Shown here piece after piece: positions 8,036 through 16,958 of a stretch of DNA of 64,000 nt. The translations under genes were made by a program, and so were the position numbers. Origin of the DNA: Methylomonas koyamae. GTDB lineage: Bacteria; Pseudomonadota; Gammaproteobacteria; Methylococcales; Methylomonadaceae. Below the pieces are notes generated by a model. The model was not told the DNA's origin, did not search any database, and saw only the letters and a list, made by a program, of their open reading frames with translations. Positions within the stretch are counted from its first letter, which is position 1, and the number at the start of each line of letters is the position of its first letter. The stretch covers positions 62,001 through 126,000 of the forward strand of contig NZ_PPPU01000014.1 of NCBI RefSeq assembly GCF_006483455.1. The letters run 5' to 3'.

Positions 8036-11000
8036 TCATTTGCCGAGCGAATCCAGCCATTCGAAGCCGGTCAGGCTGCGCCAGGCTTTCTTCACCAAAC
8101 CGTCCTGGTCGTGCAGCGGCGTCACTTCGACATTGCCCCATGGCCCGCTCAGTTTGTATTGCGAGCCGAAAAAATATCCCTCTTTGTAATCGTCGGTCAC
8201 CGCTTGGGTAATCATCGCGGCGATGCCGCCGACGATTGTACCAGCAATGGGAACGGCGCCGGAACTCTTAGGTACCACGGCTACCCGTTGGTCCACGATC
8301 TTCTGTACCAAGTCGGCGTTGCCGGCGACACTGAGTTTGGCCGACACCGCGTCGATGACCAAATCGTCGGAATAGGCCAGGCCGTTACTGATCTTGACGG
8401 TACCGGTAATCGTATCGAAGGCCAGCCCCTGGCGGAAAACGTCGCTGAAATCCAGGCTCAGGCGTTTGGCCCATTGTTCCATCGCGATCAGCCCCAGCAA
8501 GCGGCCGAAGCCGGGTTCGATGCTGGAAATGCGGCCGTCGCTGAGTTTGAGCCGGAGTTGGCCGTTGACGCCGGCCAGCGAAAACTGCTGCGGGCCGCCG
8601 CGCCAGCTGCCGTTAAAGCCGATTTCGGCGTCGGTGCCGCGAAAGTCGTCGGTAAAGCCCAGTTGCGACAGGAACAGACCGAAGCCTTTCATGTTCAATT
8701 TTCCGGTCAGTTGGGTGGAGCTGGCGCTGCCCAATTTCAACCAGTCGGCGCTGAAGTCGATGGTTCCGGCCACGCTGGCCAGTTGCACGTGCTTGAAATG
8801 AATGCCGTTGATCAACCGTTCGGTGCGCAGTTTCAGATTGCCCAGGTCCACATTCCGCCACAGCAATTGCTTGCTATCGATATCGATCAGCGGCAAATCG
8901 CCGACGGCCGCCTCCTCGGCGCCGCCGAAATTGAGTCCTTCCATGGCGGTCAGATTAAGATGCTCCATTTGCAGGTGGATGCGCTCGGCGCCTCCGCGTT
9001 GGTCCGGAATCGTAAAGTGGCCGCGCGCCATCGTGCTGTCTATCGAGCCTTGCCACGCTTGGTCGCTATGCTGCATCCGGCAGGCGACGGCACCTAAGCG
9101 GAGTCCTTGCCAAACCAGATCGCCGCTGTCCAGCACCAACTCCTGCAGTGCCGGCAGACGCGCTTGGTTGTCGCCGGAACCGAATGCGGCCAGCGCTTCG
9201 GATAATTTGAATTGGGGCTGGCGGATTTCCAATTTCAGGCCGGGACGGTCGAAAATTTCGGCGGCGCCCTCGCCGTAAACGATATGCGCCGAACGCAAGC
9301 CGTTACTTTGGCCGTCGATTTGCAACGCCGCCTGCAGCTCCCGGCCGTAACCGATATGCAACGGCACGAATTCGCCGTCGTCCAGTATGAAACGCAAGTT
9401 CAACGGGCGTTCCTCGCCGGCGGTTTTGCCGAGCCGCTCCGGCGCATCCAGGCTGACGCCCTGCAGATTGCTGGTGATTTGCAAGACGTCGGCCTGGTCG
9501 GCGGCGTAAGGCAGGGTCAGTGCGGCCTGGTAATTGAAGCCGCCCTTGGCCGCCTGGGTTTTCAAAAAAGGGAACTGCTTTTGCAGGCGCTCGACGTCGG
9601 TGACGCCGCTGATCAGCAATTGCGTTGCGCTCTGGTCGCTTTGCAACTGGCCGCGGATCGGATAGCCCAGGGTTTTGGCTTCCAGCGGGCTGCTGCTGAC
9701 GCGGTCTTCGGTGAAGTGCAGCACGCCGCCGATGTTGTCGACCATAAGATCGACCGGCTTCAGCAGCAGGCGCGCCTTATCCAGATGGGCATCGACTTTC
9801 ACCGTGGTGGGCAGGGTGTCGTAATAGGCGATTTTCAGGTCCAGGTCGACTTGGGTGTCGCCTTCCGGCGCCAATACTTTGGCTAGCGGATCGGTTTTAA
9901 CGTGCAGCGGGGTTTTTTGCAGATATTGCAGACTTTGCGGCAGCTTGCTGTGTACTTGGCCCCAGACGTAGACGTAATCGCTCTCGGCCAGGTCCGGAAT
10001 CGTCACGACGGCCTGATCGATACCCACTTCTTCGCTATGGCCGCCGTCGATCGCAACTTGCAAGTCGGCGCCAAGAAACTGCACGTCGGCATGCACCGCG
10101 CGCAAATGCGGCCATAAGGCATTGAACTGGATTTCGCCGTCGTCTATCGCAAACACCACTTCGAAACGGCCGGCGCCGGAGGTGAACGGAAAGTCCGTCA
10201 GCTTGCCCTGCAACCGCATTTCGCCCTTATCGATATGGCCGCCGATAAAGGCGTCGTCCAGCCAGGCTACTGCGTCTTTGCCCATGATTTTGGCCGGCAG
10301 GTAGCGCGGCACCTGGCTGATGTCGGCGAAATTGCCGAAGCGGGTGCGCATGTCGATTACCGGACTGCCGCCGTCGTGCGGGATGCTCAATTGCAGTCGG
10401 GTGGTGGTTTGGAAGTCGGCGCTATCCAACTGCAGGCCGTCGCTGGAAAATTGCCAATCGGTATTGGTTTGCACCCAGTCCAGCCGGCCGGTCAGGCGGG
10501 CGATTTCGAGTTGGTCCCGAAACATGGCCGGCGCGTCGAAACCGGCACGTTCGGTGTCGAAAACCAGCCGGCCGCCCTGGTCGCCGGCCGTGATGCTGCC
10601 GCGTAAGCCCTGCACTTGCGGCATGCCGTCGACCGCGTCGATGCCGAGCTCGGCAAATTCGCCGGTCACGGCGTAATGTTGCTGTGTGCTGTCGATATAC
10701 AGCGCGGTGCTGCGCAATTCGCCGCGCGGATTCAGTTTCAACCAGCGTTCGAAGCCGGCGGCGTCTCCCAGAAACGGCGCCGTCAAATGGTCTAGGGCCT
10801 GTAGATTCAGGGTTTCGATACGGCCGCCGAGATTGCCTTCGGCGTCGCGCTGCAGGTAGAACTCGCCGCCGTGCCAGCGTTGGCGGTTGCTGACCGCGTT
10901 CATGTCGTAAACGCCCCAGCGCTGGCGGCCGTCGGTTTCGCTCCAGGCCAGATTGCCCTCGAAGGTGTCCAGTTGCAGGGCTTTGCCGGTCTGTTTGCCG

Positions 11001-11836
11001 AGCTTGATTTGCTGCCCCTGCACGTAACCGGCAATCCGGTAGGGCGTCGAGTCGCGCCAATCGCTCCACAGCCGAATATCGCCCGAACCCGAATACAAAT
11101 GCAGTCCGGCCGGTAAATCTTCGATCAACCAGGCCGGACCTTGCAGATTGTCGCCTTCGATATAAAGTCGGCCGTTGAGGGCGTTGGCCTGGAAAATATT
11201 GCCGTGCAATAGCGCGGAAATCCGCATGCTATCGCCTAAGGAATCCGGCAGCCGGCTGATTAAGTGGATTTCGTGGTCCTCGCGGCGGTTTTCGATGCGC
11301 AAGTCGAAGTCGGCGATCGTCACCGGCGGCCGCTGCCGTTTCAAGTCCAGCCAGGTAACCTGGCTCTGCAGGATTTCGTATTGACCGCCTTCCAGCAGCC
11401 ACAGCGGCTGTTCGTCGCTGCTATGCAAGCCCTTGATGCGCAGGGCGCCGTCGGCATCGCGGATAATTTCCAGTTTGGCGCCGACCAGCGTGACCCAGCC
11501 GGAGGCCATGGCATCCTGGGTGAACAACCATTCCAGCAAATTGATGCCGAGCCGCACCTGTTGCAAACTGATCGCCGGTTTGGTGCCGGCTTCCGCGGCG
11601 TCTATGGTAATGTCGCGCAGAATCAATTCCGGACTGAAGCCGCGCATCTTGGCGCTGAGCCGGCCTATGTGCAGCGGCACCCCGCTGATGCGGCGAATTT
11701 CGCTTTCCAGCCGTTGGCGGTGGTCGGCGATATCGATCAGAAACAGCCTGACCGCGCTCAATGCCAGCGCCGCCGCGATCAGCGACCAGAACAGCAGGTG
11801 CCGGGTGGCCCGGCTGACATGGCGGTGGATAACCAA
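8036..11836 (-). CDS. yhdP: YhdP, AsmA-like phospholipid-transport protein
   Basis: At 1266 residues it equals E. coli YhdP in length. One N-terminal membrane anchor (residues about 12-33, HLLFWSLIAAALALSAVRLFL) is followed by a long periplasmic repeat-rich beta part typical of AsmA-like bridge proteins. The conserved C-terminal block includes IEPGFGRLLGLIAMEQWAK and LVIDAVSAKLSVAGNADL. YhdP, with TamB and YdbH, carries phospholipids from inner to outer membrane in E. coli. It starts 9 bases after the rng stop, so it belongs to the rlmH-maf-rng-yhdP transcription unit. Confidence 0.92.
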   Translation of the reverse strand: MVIHRHVSRATRHLLFWSLIAAALALSAVRLFLIDIADHRQRLESEIRRISGVPLHIGRLSAKMRGFSPELILRDITIDAAEAGTKPAISLQQVRLGINLLEWLFTQDAMASGWVTLVGAKLEIIRDADGALRIKGLHSSDEQPLWLLEGGQYEILQSQVTWLDLKRQRPPVTIADFDLRIENRREDHEIHLISRLPDSLGDSMRISALLHGNIFQANALNGRLYIEGDNLQGPAWLIEDLPAGLHLYSGSGDIRLWSDWRDSTPYRIAGYVQGQQIKLGKQTGKALQLDTFEGNLAWSETDGRQRWGVYDMNAVSNRQRWHGGEFYLQRDAEGNLGGRIETLNLQALDHLTAPFLGDAAGFERWLKLNPRGELRSTALYIDSTQQHYAVTGEFAELGIDAVDGMPQVQGLRGSITAGDQGGRLVFDTERAGFDAPAMFRDQLEIARLTGRLDWVQTNTDWQFSSDGLQLDSADFQTTTRLQLSIPHDGGSPVIDMRTRFGNFADISQVPRYLPAKIMGKDAVAWLDDAFIGGHIDKGEMRLQGKLTDFPFTSGAGRFEVVFAIDDGEIQFNALWPHLRAVHADVQFLGADLQVAIDGGHSEEVGIDQAVVTIPDLAESDYVYVWGQVHSKLPQSLQYLQKTPLHVKTDPLAKVLAPEGDTQVDLDLKIAYYDTLPTTVKVDAHLDKARLLLKPVDLMVDNIGGVLHFTEDRVSSSPLEAKTLGYPIRGQLQSDQSATQLLISGVTDVERLQKQFPFLKTQAAKGGFNYQAALTLPYAADQADVLQITSNLQGVSLDAPERLGKTAGEERPLNLRFILDDGEFVPLHIGYGRELQAALQIDGQSNGLRSAHIVYGEGAAEIFDRPGLKLEIRQPQFKLSEALAAFGSGDNQARLPALQELVLDSGDLVWQGLRLGAVACRMQHSDQAWQGSIDSTMARGHFTIPDQRGGAERIHLQMEHLNLTAMEGLNFGGAEEAAVGDLPLIDIDSKQLLWRNVDLGNLKLRTERLINGIHFKHVQLASVAGTIDFSADWLKLGSASSTQLTGKLNMKGFGLFLSQLGFTDDFRGTDAEIGFNGSWRGGPQQFSLAGVNGQLRLKLSDGRISSIEPGFGRLLGLIAMEQWAKRLSLDFSDVFRQGLAFDTITGTVKISNGLAYSDDLVIDAVSAKLSVAGNADLVQKIVDQRVAVVPKSSGAVPIAGTIVGGIAAMITQAVTDDYKEGYFFGSQYKLSGPWGNVEVTPLHDQDGLVKKAWRSLTGFEWLDSLGK

Positions 11837-11845
11837 AACTTAGGC

Positions 11846-13303
11846 CTATAGCAACACCACGTCGTAGTGTTCCTGGTTGTATTCGGCTTCGGCGCGAATC
11901 TTGATCGCCACCTTCAGAAATACTTCCAGCTCGGCCAGCATGTCGGCTTCCTCGTCCAGCAGCATTTCCACCACCTGCTCCGAAGCCAGGACCAGAATCT
12001 GCTGCACGCTGTATTGGCGCACCACCCGGATGATTTCGCGGAAAATCTCCAGGCAGATCGATTCGGCGGTTTTCAGCACGCCGCGACCGCCACAAGTCGA
12101 GCAAGGCTCGCACAGAATGTGCTCCAGGCTCTCGCGGGTGCGTTTGCGGGTCATTTCCACCAAGCCCAGCGCCGACACCTCGGTGATCTTGGTCTTGGCG
12201 TGGTCTTTTTCCAGATTGCGCTGCAGCGCGGCCAGCACTTGTTTCTTGTGCTCGTCGCTTTGCATGTCGATGAAATCGATGATAATGATGCCGCCCAGAT
12301 TGCGCAGCCGCAGCTGGCGGGAAATGGTTTGCGCCGCTTCCAAATTGGTCTTGAAGATGGTTTCTTCCAGGTTGCGGCCGCCGACGTAGCCGCCGGTATT
12401 GACGTCCACCGTCGTCATCGACTCGGTCTGGTCGAACACCAGATGGCCGCCGGACTTGAGCTTGACCTTACGGTCCAGCGCCTTGCTGATCTCGTCTTCG
12501 ACGTTGTAGATGTCGAACACCGGTCGCTCGCCGGAGTAATGTTCGATCACCGAGACGATTTCCGGGACGAAGGTCTCGGCGAATTCGACCAGCTTCAAAA
12601 AGGTTTCCTTGGAATCGACCCGGATTTTTTCGATGCCGTCTTTGTACAAATCGCGCAAGGTGCGGATGCTGAGCGGCAGGTCTTCGTGGATCAAGGACTT
12701 GACCTTGGCCTTTTTGCTCTTGTCCAGGATCGATTCCCAGAGTTTGTGCAAGAAGGTCATGTCGGAATACAGAATCACTTCCTCGACGCATTCGGCGGCG
12801 GTGCGGGCAATGAAGCCACCCGGCACCTGGTGCTTTTGCTGGTAGGCCTCGATGCAGGCCCGCAGCCGAGTGCGCTCGGACTCGCATTCGATGCGCTGCG
12901 ACACGCCTGAGTTGCCGGCATAAGGCATGTAGACCTGGTAGCGCGACGGAATCGAAATGTCGGTGGTGAGCCGGGCGCCCTTGTTGCCGAGCGGGTCTTT
13001 AGTGACCTGCACCACCAGTTTCTGGCCTTCCTTCAGGTAATGTTCGATGTTCTCCGAGCCCTTTTCCGCCAGTTCCTGGCTGCTGAAGTCGGACAAATGC
13101 AGAAAGGCGGCCTTGTCCAGGCCGATATCGACGAAGGCGGCCTGCATGCCCGGCAATACCCGGCAGACCTCGCCCTTGTAAATGTTGCCGACCAAGCCCT
13201 TTTGGCGAACGCGCTCGATGATCAGTTCCTGCAATACGCCGTTTTCGATGACGGCGACCCGGGTTTCCGGCGGCGTCACATTGATTAATATTTCTTCGCT
13301 CAT
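11846..13303 (-). CDS. rng: Ribonuclease G
   Basis: A 485-residue RNase E/G family endoribonuclease (E. coli RNase G 489). It processes the 5' end of 16S rRNA and cuts AU-rich single-stranded RNA. The S1 domain lies at about residues 35-125 (GNIYKGEVCRVLPGMQAAFVD, GARLTTDISIPSRY). The catalytic aspartates sit in TTVDVNTGG and IIIDFIDM. The zinc-link cysteines are in CEPCSTCGGRG. No long C-terminal degradosome arm is present, which separates it from RNase E. Its ATG overlaps the maf stop codon (ATGA), indicating translational coupling. Confidence 0.96.
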   Translation of the reverse strand: MSEEILINVTPPETRVAVIENGVLQELIIERVRQKGLVGNIYKGEVCRVLPGMQAAFVDIGLDKAAFLHLSDFSSQELAEKGSENIEHYLKEGQKLVVQVTKDPLGNKGARLTTDISIPSRYQVYMPYAGNSGVSQRIECESERTRLRACIEAYQQKHQVPGGFIARTAAECVEEVILYSDMTFLHKLWESILDKSKKAKVKSLIHEDLPLSIRTLRDLYKDGIEKIRVDSKETFLKLVEFAETFVPEIVSVIEHYSGERPVFDIYNVEDEISKALDRKVKLKSGGHLVFDQTESMTTVDVNTGGYVGGRNLEETIFKTNLEAAQTISRQLRLRNLGGIIIIDFIDMQSDEHKKQVLAALQRNLEKDHAKTKITEVSALGLVEMTRKRTRESLEHILCEPCSTCGGRGVLKTAESICLEIFREIIRVVRQYSVQQILVLASEQVVEMLLDEEADMLAELEVFLKVAIKIRAEAEYNQEHYDVVLL

Positions 13304-13878
13304 TGAATTACTTCTATGCCGGCTTGGCTCAACAGTTGTGCGGTTTCGAACAGCGGCAGGCCCATCACCCCGGAAAAACTGCCGGCGATCGACTCGATAA
13401 ACACGCTGGCCAGTCCCTGAATCGCATAGGCACCGGCTTTATCGCAAGGTTCCCCGGTCTGCCAATAGGCGACGATTTCCTGGTGGCTGAGGGGGCGCAA
13501 ACGGACTTCGCTGACGCTCAAGGCCTGCCAATGGGTTTGCCCGCTACGCAAGGATACCGCGCTATACACCTGGTGGCTGCGGCCGGACAGCCGGCTCAGC
13601 ATTTCGATGGCATGTTGCAGATCGTCGGGCTTGCCCAGAATCCGGCCGTCGCAAATCACGCTGGTGTCGGCGGCCAGTATCGGCAAGCGGCTGTCGCTTT
13701 GCGCGGCGCAGACGGCCGATTTTTCGGCGGCGACCCGCTCGACATAGGCGGCCGGGGCTTCGCCGGGGAACGGGGTTTCGTCGATGTCGACGGCCATGAC
13801 GGCGTGGCGGATGCCGATTTGGGCCAGTAATTCGCGGCGGCGCGGCGACGCCGAGGCCAGGATTAGTTGAGGGTTCAT
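13300..13878 (-). CDS. maf: Maf-family nucleoside triphosphate pyrophosphatase
   Basis: The 192-residue protein begins MNPQLILASASPRRRELL, the signature of Maf/YhdE-type enzymes, and contains PILAADTSVICDGRILGKP and KAGAYAIQG. These house-cleaning pyrophosphatases hydrolyse non-canonical or pyrimidine NTPs such as dTTP, UTP or modified forms. I chose ATG 13876-13878. The frame is open 21 codons further upstream into rlmH, but that sequence is not homologous. It starts four bases after the rlmH stop and overlaps rng by four bases. Confidence 0.94.
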   Translation of the reverse strand: MNPQLILASASPRRRELLAQIGIRHAVMAVDIDETPFPGEAPAAYVERVAAEKSAVCAAQSDSRLPILAADTSVICDGRILGKPDDLQHAIEMLSRLSGRSHQVYSAVSLRSGQTHWQALSVSEVRLRPLSHQEIVAYWQTGEPCDKAGAYAIQGLASVFIESIAGSFSGVMGLPLFETAQLLSQAGIEVIQ

Positions 13879-13882
13879 GCCG

Positions 13883-14347
13883 TTAACGGTGGTAAGGATG
13901 GTTGTTGAGCAGACTCCAGGCCCGGTAAATTTGTTCGGCAACGACGATACGCACCAGCGGATGCGGGAAGGTCAGCGGCGACAGGCTCCAGGATTCGCGC
14001 GCTAACTCTTTGACCTGCGGCGCCAGGCCTTCCGGGCCGCCAACCATCAGCGCTACCGGCTGGCCGTTGCCGAGCCAGCGCTGCAAAGCCTGCGCCAGAT
14101 CAGGGGTCGACCAGGGTTTGCCGGGAATATCCAGCGTCACGACGTGAGCCCGCGGCGGCAAGGCGGCGATCATCCGTTCGCCTTCGTCGCGGGTAATCCG
14201 GGCCACGTCGCCGCTTTTGCGCTTGTCCGGCGAGATTTCGCGCAGTAGCAACTCGCACTCGCGCGGCAGCCGCTTGGCGTACTCATTATAACCTTGCTGT
14301 ACCCAGTCCGGCATTTTGCTGCCGACGGCGATCAGATGAATTTGCAT
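13883..14347 (-). CDS. rlmH: 23S rRNA pseudouridine-1915 N3-methyltransferase RlmH
   Basis: At 154 residues it matches E. coli RlmH (155) throughout: [17 protein letters not shown] near the start, [10 protein letters not shown], the SAM-binding knot [12 protein letters not shown], and the C-terminus [23 protein letters not shown]. It methylates pseudouridine 1915 in helix 69 on the assembled 70S ribosome. It is the first gene of the leftward unit with maf, rng and yhdP. Confidence 0.97.
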   Translation of the reverse strand: MQIHLIAVGSKMPDWVQQGYNEYAKRLPRECELLLREISPDKRKSGDVARITRDEGERMIAALPPRAHVVTLDIPGKPWSTPDLAQALQRWLGNGQPVALMVGGPEGLAPQVKELARESWSLSPLTFPHPLVRIVVAEQIYRAWSLLNNHPYHR

Positions 14348-14657
14348 GGCGGGGAGGATACACAGATGTTATGGGTGTGACAATGCGATGGCGGTTGGCG
14401 TGGCGAGAGGTTTCCCGATAGGGGAAGGTGTGGCGGAAAGGCGATTTGACAACCATGTGTTCGTCGCGGCCGGCTGCAGTTTTGCGAAACAGCCTTTCAT
14501 CTAGTGCCGCCATGCATCGGTCTGATGATCGCCGGCTTGCTCATAGCCGCTTTTCGTCGCAAAACCATGCGTCCCAACCCATTTGCCGGGTGCTTGCCGA
14601 GCCGCGAGCCGCTGTAATATGCTTGGTTCAAATGCATTTGATTTGCCGAGGTGACTC
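14348..14657. other. Intergenic, no gene seen (310 bases)
   Basis: This lies between the rlmH start (leftward) and the Uma2-family gene (rightward) and must hold promoters for both. I see no convincing coding frame. A weak TTGCCG (14594-14599) with TAATAT (14615-14620) at 15-base spacing faces the Uma2 gene. Confidence 0.5.
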
Positions 14658-15242
14658 ATGACCCCCGGGCTTCAACGGTATACCGCCGAAGAATATTTAA
14701 GTCTGGAACGCAGTGCATCGATTAAAAGCGAATTCCATGACGGGCAAATTTATGCGATGACCGGCGCCAGCCGGGAACATAATTTAATTTCCGGAAATAT
14801 TTGTAGAGAACTCAGTCAGCAACTGAAAAGCCGTCCCTGCGAAGCCTACATCAACGACATGCGGGTCAAGGCCACCGCAGCCCGCAGCTACCACTACCCC
14901 GACATCGCCGTGGTTTGCGGTAAACCCGAGTTCGAAGACGCGCAGGTCGATACTTTGCTCAATCCGATGCTGCTTATAGAAGTGCTGTCGCCGTCCACCG
15001 AAGCCTACGACCGCGGCGGCAAGTTTGCCCATTACCGAAAAATACCCAGCTTGCGCGAGTATCTACTGGTGATGCAAGACCAGCCTGGTATCGAACGTTA
15101 TCTGCGCCAAGGCGAAGTCTGGATGTTGAGCGAGACGCTGGGCCTGGAAGCAAGCGTAGCGCTGGAAAGCATCGATTGTCGGCTAAGCTTGCGCGAGGTT
15201 TACGATAAGGTTTTTGAGGACAATCCAAGCGGTGAGAGGTAA
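14658..15242 (+). CDS. Uma2-family (DUF820) restriction-endonuclease-like protein
   Basis: The 194-residue protein has the Uma2/DUF820 pattern of a PD-(D/E)XK-type fold: YTAEEYLSLE near the N-terminus, SEFHDGQIYAMTGAS, HNLISGNI, YHYPDIAVVCG and LLIEVLSPSTEAYDRGGK, with the acidic/Lys residues expected for metal-dependent nuclease activity. The family is very abundant in cyanobacteria and spreads horizontally; its biological job is not established. The ribosome site GAGGTGA is well placed before ATG 14658. It abuts the integron-like cassette region, but I see no attC directly after it. Confidence 0.85.
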   Translation: MTPGLQRYTAEEYLSLERSASIKSEFHDGQIYAMTGASREHNLISGNICRELSQQLKSRPCEAYINDMRVKATAARSYHYPDIAVVCGKPEFEDAQVDTLLNPMLLIEVLSPSTEAYDRGGKFAHYRKIPSLREYLLVMQDQPGIERYLRQGEVWMLSETLGLEASVALESIDCRLSLREVYDKVFEDNPSGER

Positions 15243-15282
15243 GTGAGTTGCGTCCTGGCGGTCGACATGCAAATGCTTGATT

Positions 15283-15352
15283 GCTAGACTTGATCCCGAA
15301 TTCTAAGTAATGCTATTAAGCTAGACTTGGCCCCGTCTTTCAAACGTTATGT
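15283..15352 (+). other. Possible attI-like site: two direct repeats and GTTATGT core
   Basis: GCTAGACTTG-type 16-base direct repeats at 15283-15298 and 15320-15335 (14 of 16 identical) precede a recombination core GTTATGT at 15346-15352. In class 1 attI, two integrase-binding direct repeats lie just upstream of the simple site, and this arrangement resembles that. No integrase gene lies nearby, so the call is speculative. It could instead be the worn attC of an earlier cassette. Confidence 0.3.
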
Positions 15353-15894
15353 TTCATTAGCTAGGAGAATTAATGACCCAATATGAAATTGTAAAGACCA
15401 TACAAGTCGATGGTGACTTTGAGGGATTTGATGATGAAATGCTGTTCAAACTGGTGGATGGCTCTTTCTGGATTCAAGATGAATATAAATATTGGCATCA
15501 CTATGCCTACTGCCCCAGAGTTAATGTTCTTCGAGCAAATGGTAGGTTTTATCTCCAAGTTGAAGGCCAAAATCAGATTGTTGCTATTCGTCAAATATCA
15601 GACGTAATCGAATCTCAAATTAATGGCGAGTTCAAAGGCTGGGAGGGTGAAACAGTATACGAACTTACTAATGGTCAGGTTTGGAAACAGCGCACATACA
15701 ACTATGAATACACCTATGCGTATATGCCTGAAGTATTAATTTATAGCTCAGGCGGAGGCTATAAAATGCAGGTAGAGGGTACTTCTGCGGATGTACAGCA
15801 AATTAAATAAACATAACCCAACGCTCAACCGGAGCGCGGAAAGCAATGCGGTTTTTCTTCAAGCTCCGGTGCGCCGCGCCCGGTTAGCTTTACG
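15347..15894 (+). mobile_element. Integron gene cassette 1
   Basis: A 548-base unit bounded by core sites. Its first bases TTATGT (after the G at 15346) are exactly complementary to the R'' box ACATAAC at 15811-15817 in its own 3' attC, as required if the unit once existed as a circle. It carries one gene in the direction expected for cassettes and has much lower GC than its surroundings. Confidence 0.8.
15373..15810 (+). CDS. Cassette-borne protein with two tandem repeats, unknown function
   Basis: A 145-residue protein with no recognised family. It consists of two similar halves. Residues 10-65 (VDGDFEGFDDEMLFKLVDG, YKYWHHYAYCPRV, FYLQVEG) and 82-139 (INGEFKGWEGETVYELTNG, YNYEYTYAYMPEV, YKMQVEG) share spacing and aromatic residues, so it arose by internal duplication. 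No signal peptide or membrane helix is visible; aromatic residues are frequent. AGGAG at 15362-15366 is ideally placed before ATG 15373. The gene fills an integron cassette and is AT-rich, so it was acquired horizontally. Function cannot be inferred. Confidence 0.85.
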   Translation: MTQYEIVKTIQVDGDFEGFDDEMLFKLVDGSFWIQDEYKYWHHYAYCPRVNVLRANGRFYLQVEGQNQIVAIRQISDVIESQINGEFKGWEGETVYELTNGQVWKQRTYNYEYTYAYMPEVLIYSSGGGYKMQVEGTSADVQQIK

Positions 15895-15900
15895 TTAGGC
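15811..15900 (+). other. attC recombination site of cassette 1
   Basis: Architecture matches attC: R'' ACATAAC (15811-15817), a 6-base spacer, L'' CTCAACCGG, a variable centre with inner stem GCGCGG, L' CCGGTTAG, a spacer, and R' GTTAGGC (15894-15900, matching GTTRRRY). L'' has one extra base (C) against L', the extrahelical base that sets strand choice. The site begins at the stop codon of the upstream gene. Confidence 0.82.
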
Positions 15901-15910
15901 CGCACAAACC

Positions 15911-16681
15911 ATGCTCACTGAGCTCTTCCAGAAGCAATACGACTTCGAGCACCAAAGACGAAGCGAGGTGACTGCGGGCACAGCCGCTCCAATTGCCGCA
16001 ACGACCGTCCTTTCGGGAGCTCTGTCAGTCGCTTTGCTCGACTTTCCGTACTCAGAATCGCTCGCTTCGGTGTTGTTTCTCTTCTTGGCGGCCAGCACTC
16101 TTATCGCTCTAGGCTTCGCGATCCTCTACATCTTTCGCTCTACCTGGAACTACATCTATAAGAGACTGGCGCCCGCCCCTGCGCTCGCCGCTCACTTGGC
16201 CGAGCTCACTGATTGGCACCTTCAACAAGGTGCTGACGCTCAGACCGCAAAGGCTGCGGCCGAAGCCGATCTGCGCGACTACATCACCGAGAAGCTGTCA
16301 GAGGCTGCGGATTGGAACGGCCAGAACAACGACCGCAAAGGAAACTTTCTCCACATGAGCACCACCGCCATCGCCATAGCGTTGGCATTGTTTGTTCCCA
16401 CAGCGTTGCTCTACGCTTACACCAAAGCCACTAGCCCAGATAAAGTACATCGCGTTCAACTCACGGCCTCACCGTCATCATCACAGGAGAAGACAATGGC
16501 AACAGGCAACAATTCAGGTACGCCGACAGCTGCACCGGCACCAACACCCAGCGCACCAGCAGCTGCTCCAAGCAGTTCACCTAGCAAACCTGTTGGACCT
16601 CCGAACTCTCAGTTCAGAACGAACACTGAGATTCCCAGCCCGCAAGCAGAGTCAGGTTCAGGCAAAAAGCCCGGGCAGTAG
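15911..16681 (+). CDS. Cassette-borne membrane protein with Pro/Ala/Ser-rich tail
   Basis: A 256-residue protein of no family I recognise, starting 10 bases after the GTTAGGC core, as typical for cassette genes that lack their own ribosome site. Three membrane helices are likely at about residues 24-45, 50-75 and 150-170 (TTAIAIALALFVPTALLYAY). A soluble Ala/Glu-rich stretch lies between the second and third (EAADWNGQNNDRKG). The last 75 residues are low complexity, rich in Pro, Ala, Ser and Thr, and probably extracytoplasmic or flexible. It is the second cassette gene; the matching attC is only half present. Confidence 0.75.
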   Translation: MLTELFQKQYDFEHQRRSEVTAGTAAPIAATTVLSGALSVALLDFPYSESLASVLFLFLAASTLIALGFAILYIFRSTWNYIYKRLAPAPALAAHLAELTDWHLQQGADAQTAKAAAEADLRDYITEKLSEAADWNGQNNDRKGNFLHMSTTAIAIALALFVPTALLYAYTKATSPDKVHRVQLTASPSSSQEKTMATGNNSGTPTAAPAPTPSAPAAAPSSSPSKPVGPPNSQFRTNTEIPSPQAESGSGKKPGQ

Positions 16682-16692
16682 CCCCCGGTGTG

Positions 16693-16713
16693 GCCTGACC
16701 CCTCGCTCACGGC
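16693..16713 (+). other. Left half of a second attC
   Basis: GCCTGAC (16693-16699), spacer CCCTCG, then CTCACGGC mirrors the R''-spacer-L'' order of the first attC. It is one mismatch from GCCTAAC, the complement of this cassette's 5' end. No L' or GTTRRRY core follows, so the site is truncated. Confidence 0.5.
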
Positions 16714-16958
16714 ATAAAACTGGGTCATATATGGTCCGCCCCGTATTGCAAGAAAAATTCGCTAGTGACATAAAGAAAATATTGCGCCCATATATCCGGC
16801 CTGTAATTGAGGATTAAACGACCTCGGGCCCTGATGGACTTCGCGCATTCCGACCTCATCAGGTCTTCGGCTTCTAAAGAGCCCTAGACCCCGTCAGGTT
16901 CTATGGAATGCAGGTGTTACCTTTTATGCCATCACTTGAACTTTATCTCCGCAAGGCC

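Noticed and set aside
8018-9097. 359-codon plus-strand frame opposite yhdP
   Set aside because: Shadow of the GC-rich yhdP coding strand; composition dominated by Gln, Ala, Val and His with no ribosome site.
14243-15346. Integron integrase near the cassettes
   Set aside because: Looked on both strands for a tyrosine-recombinase-like frame; the only gene here is the Uma2-family protein.
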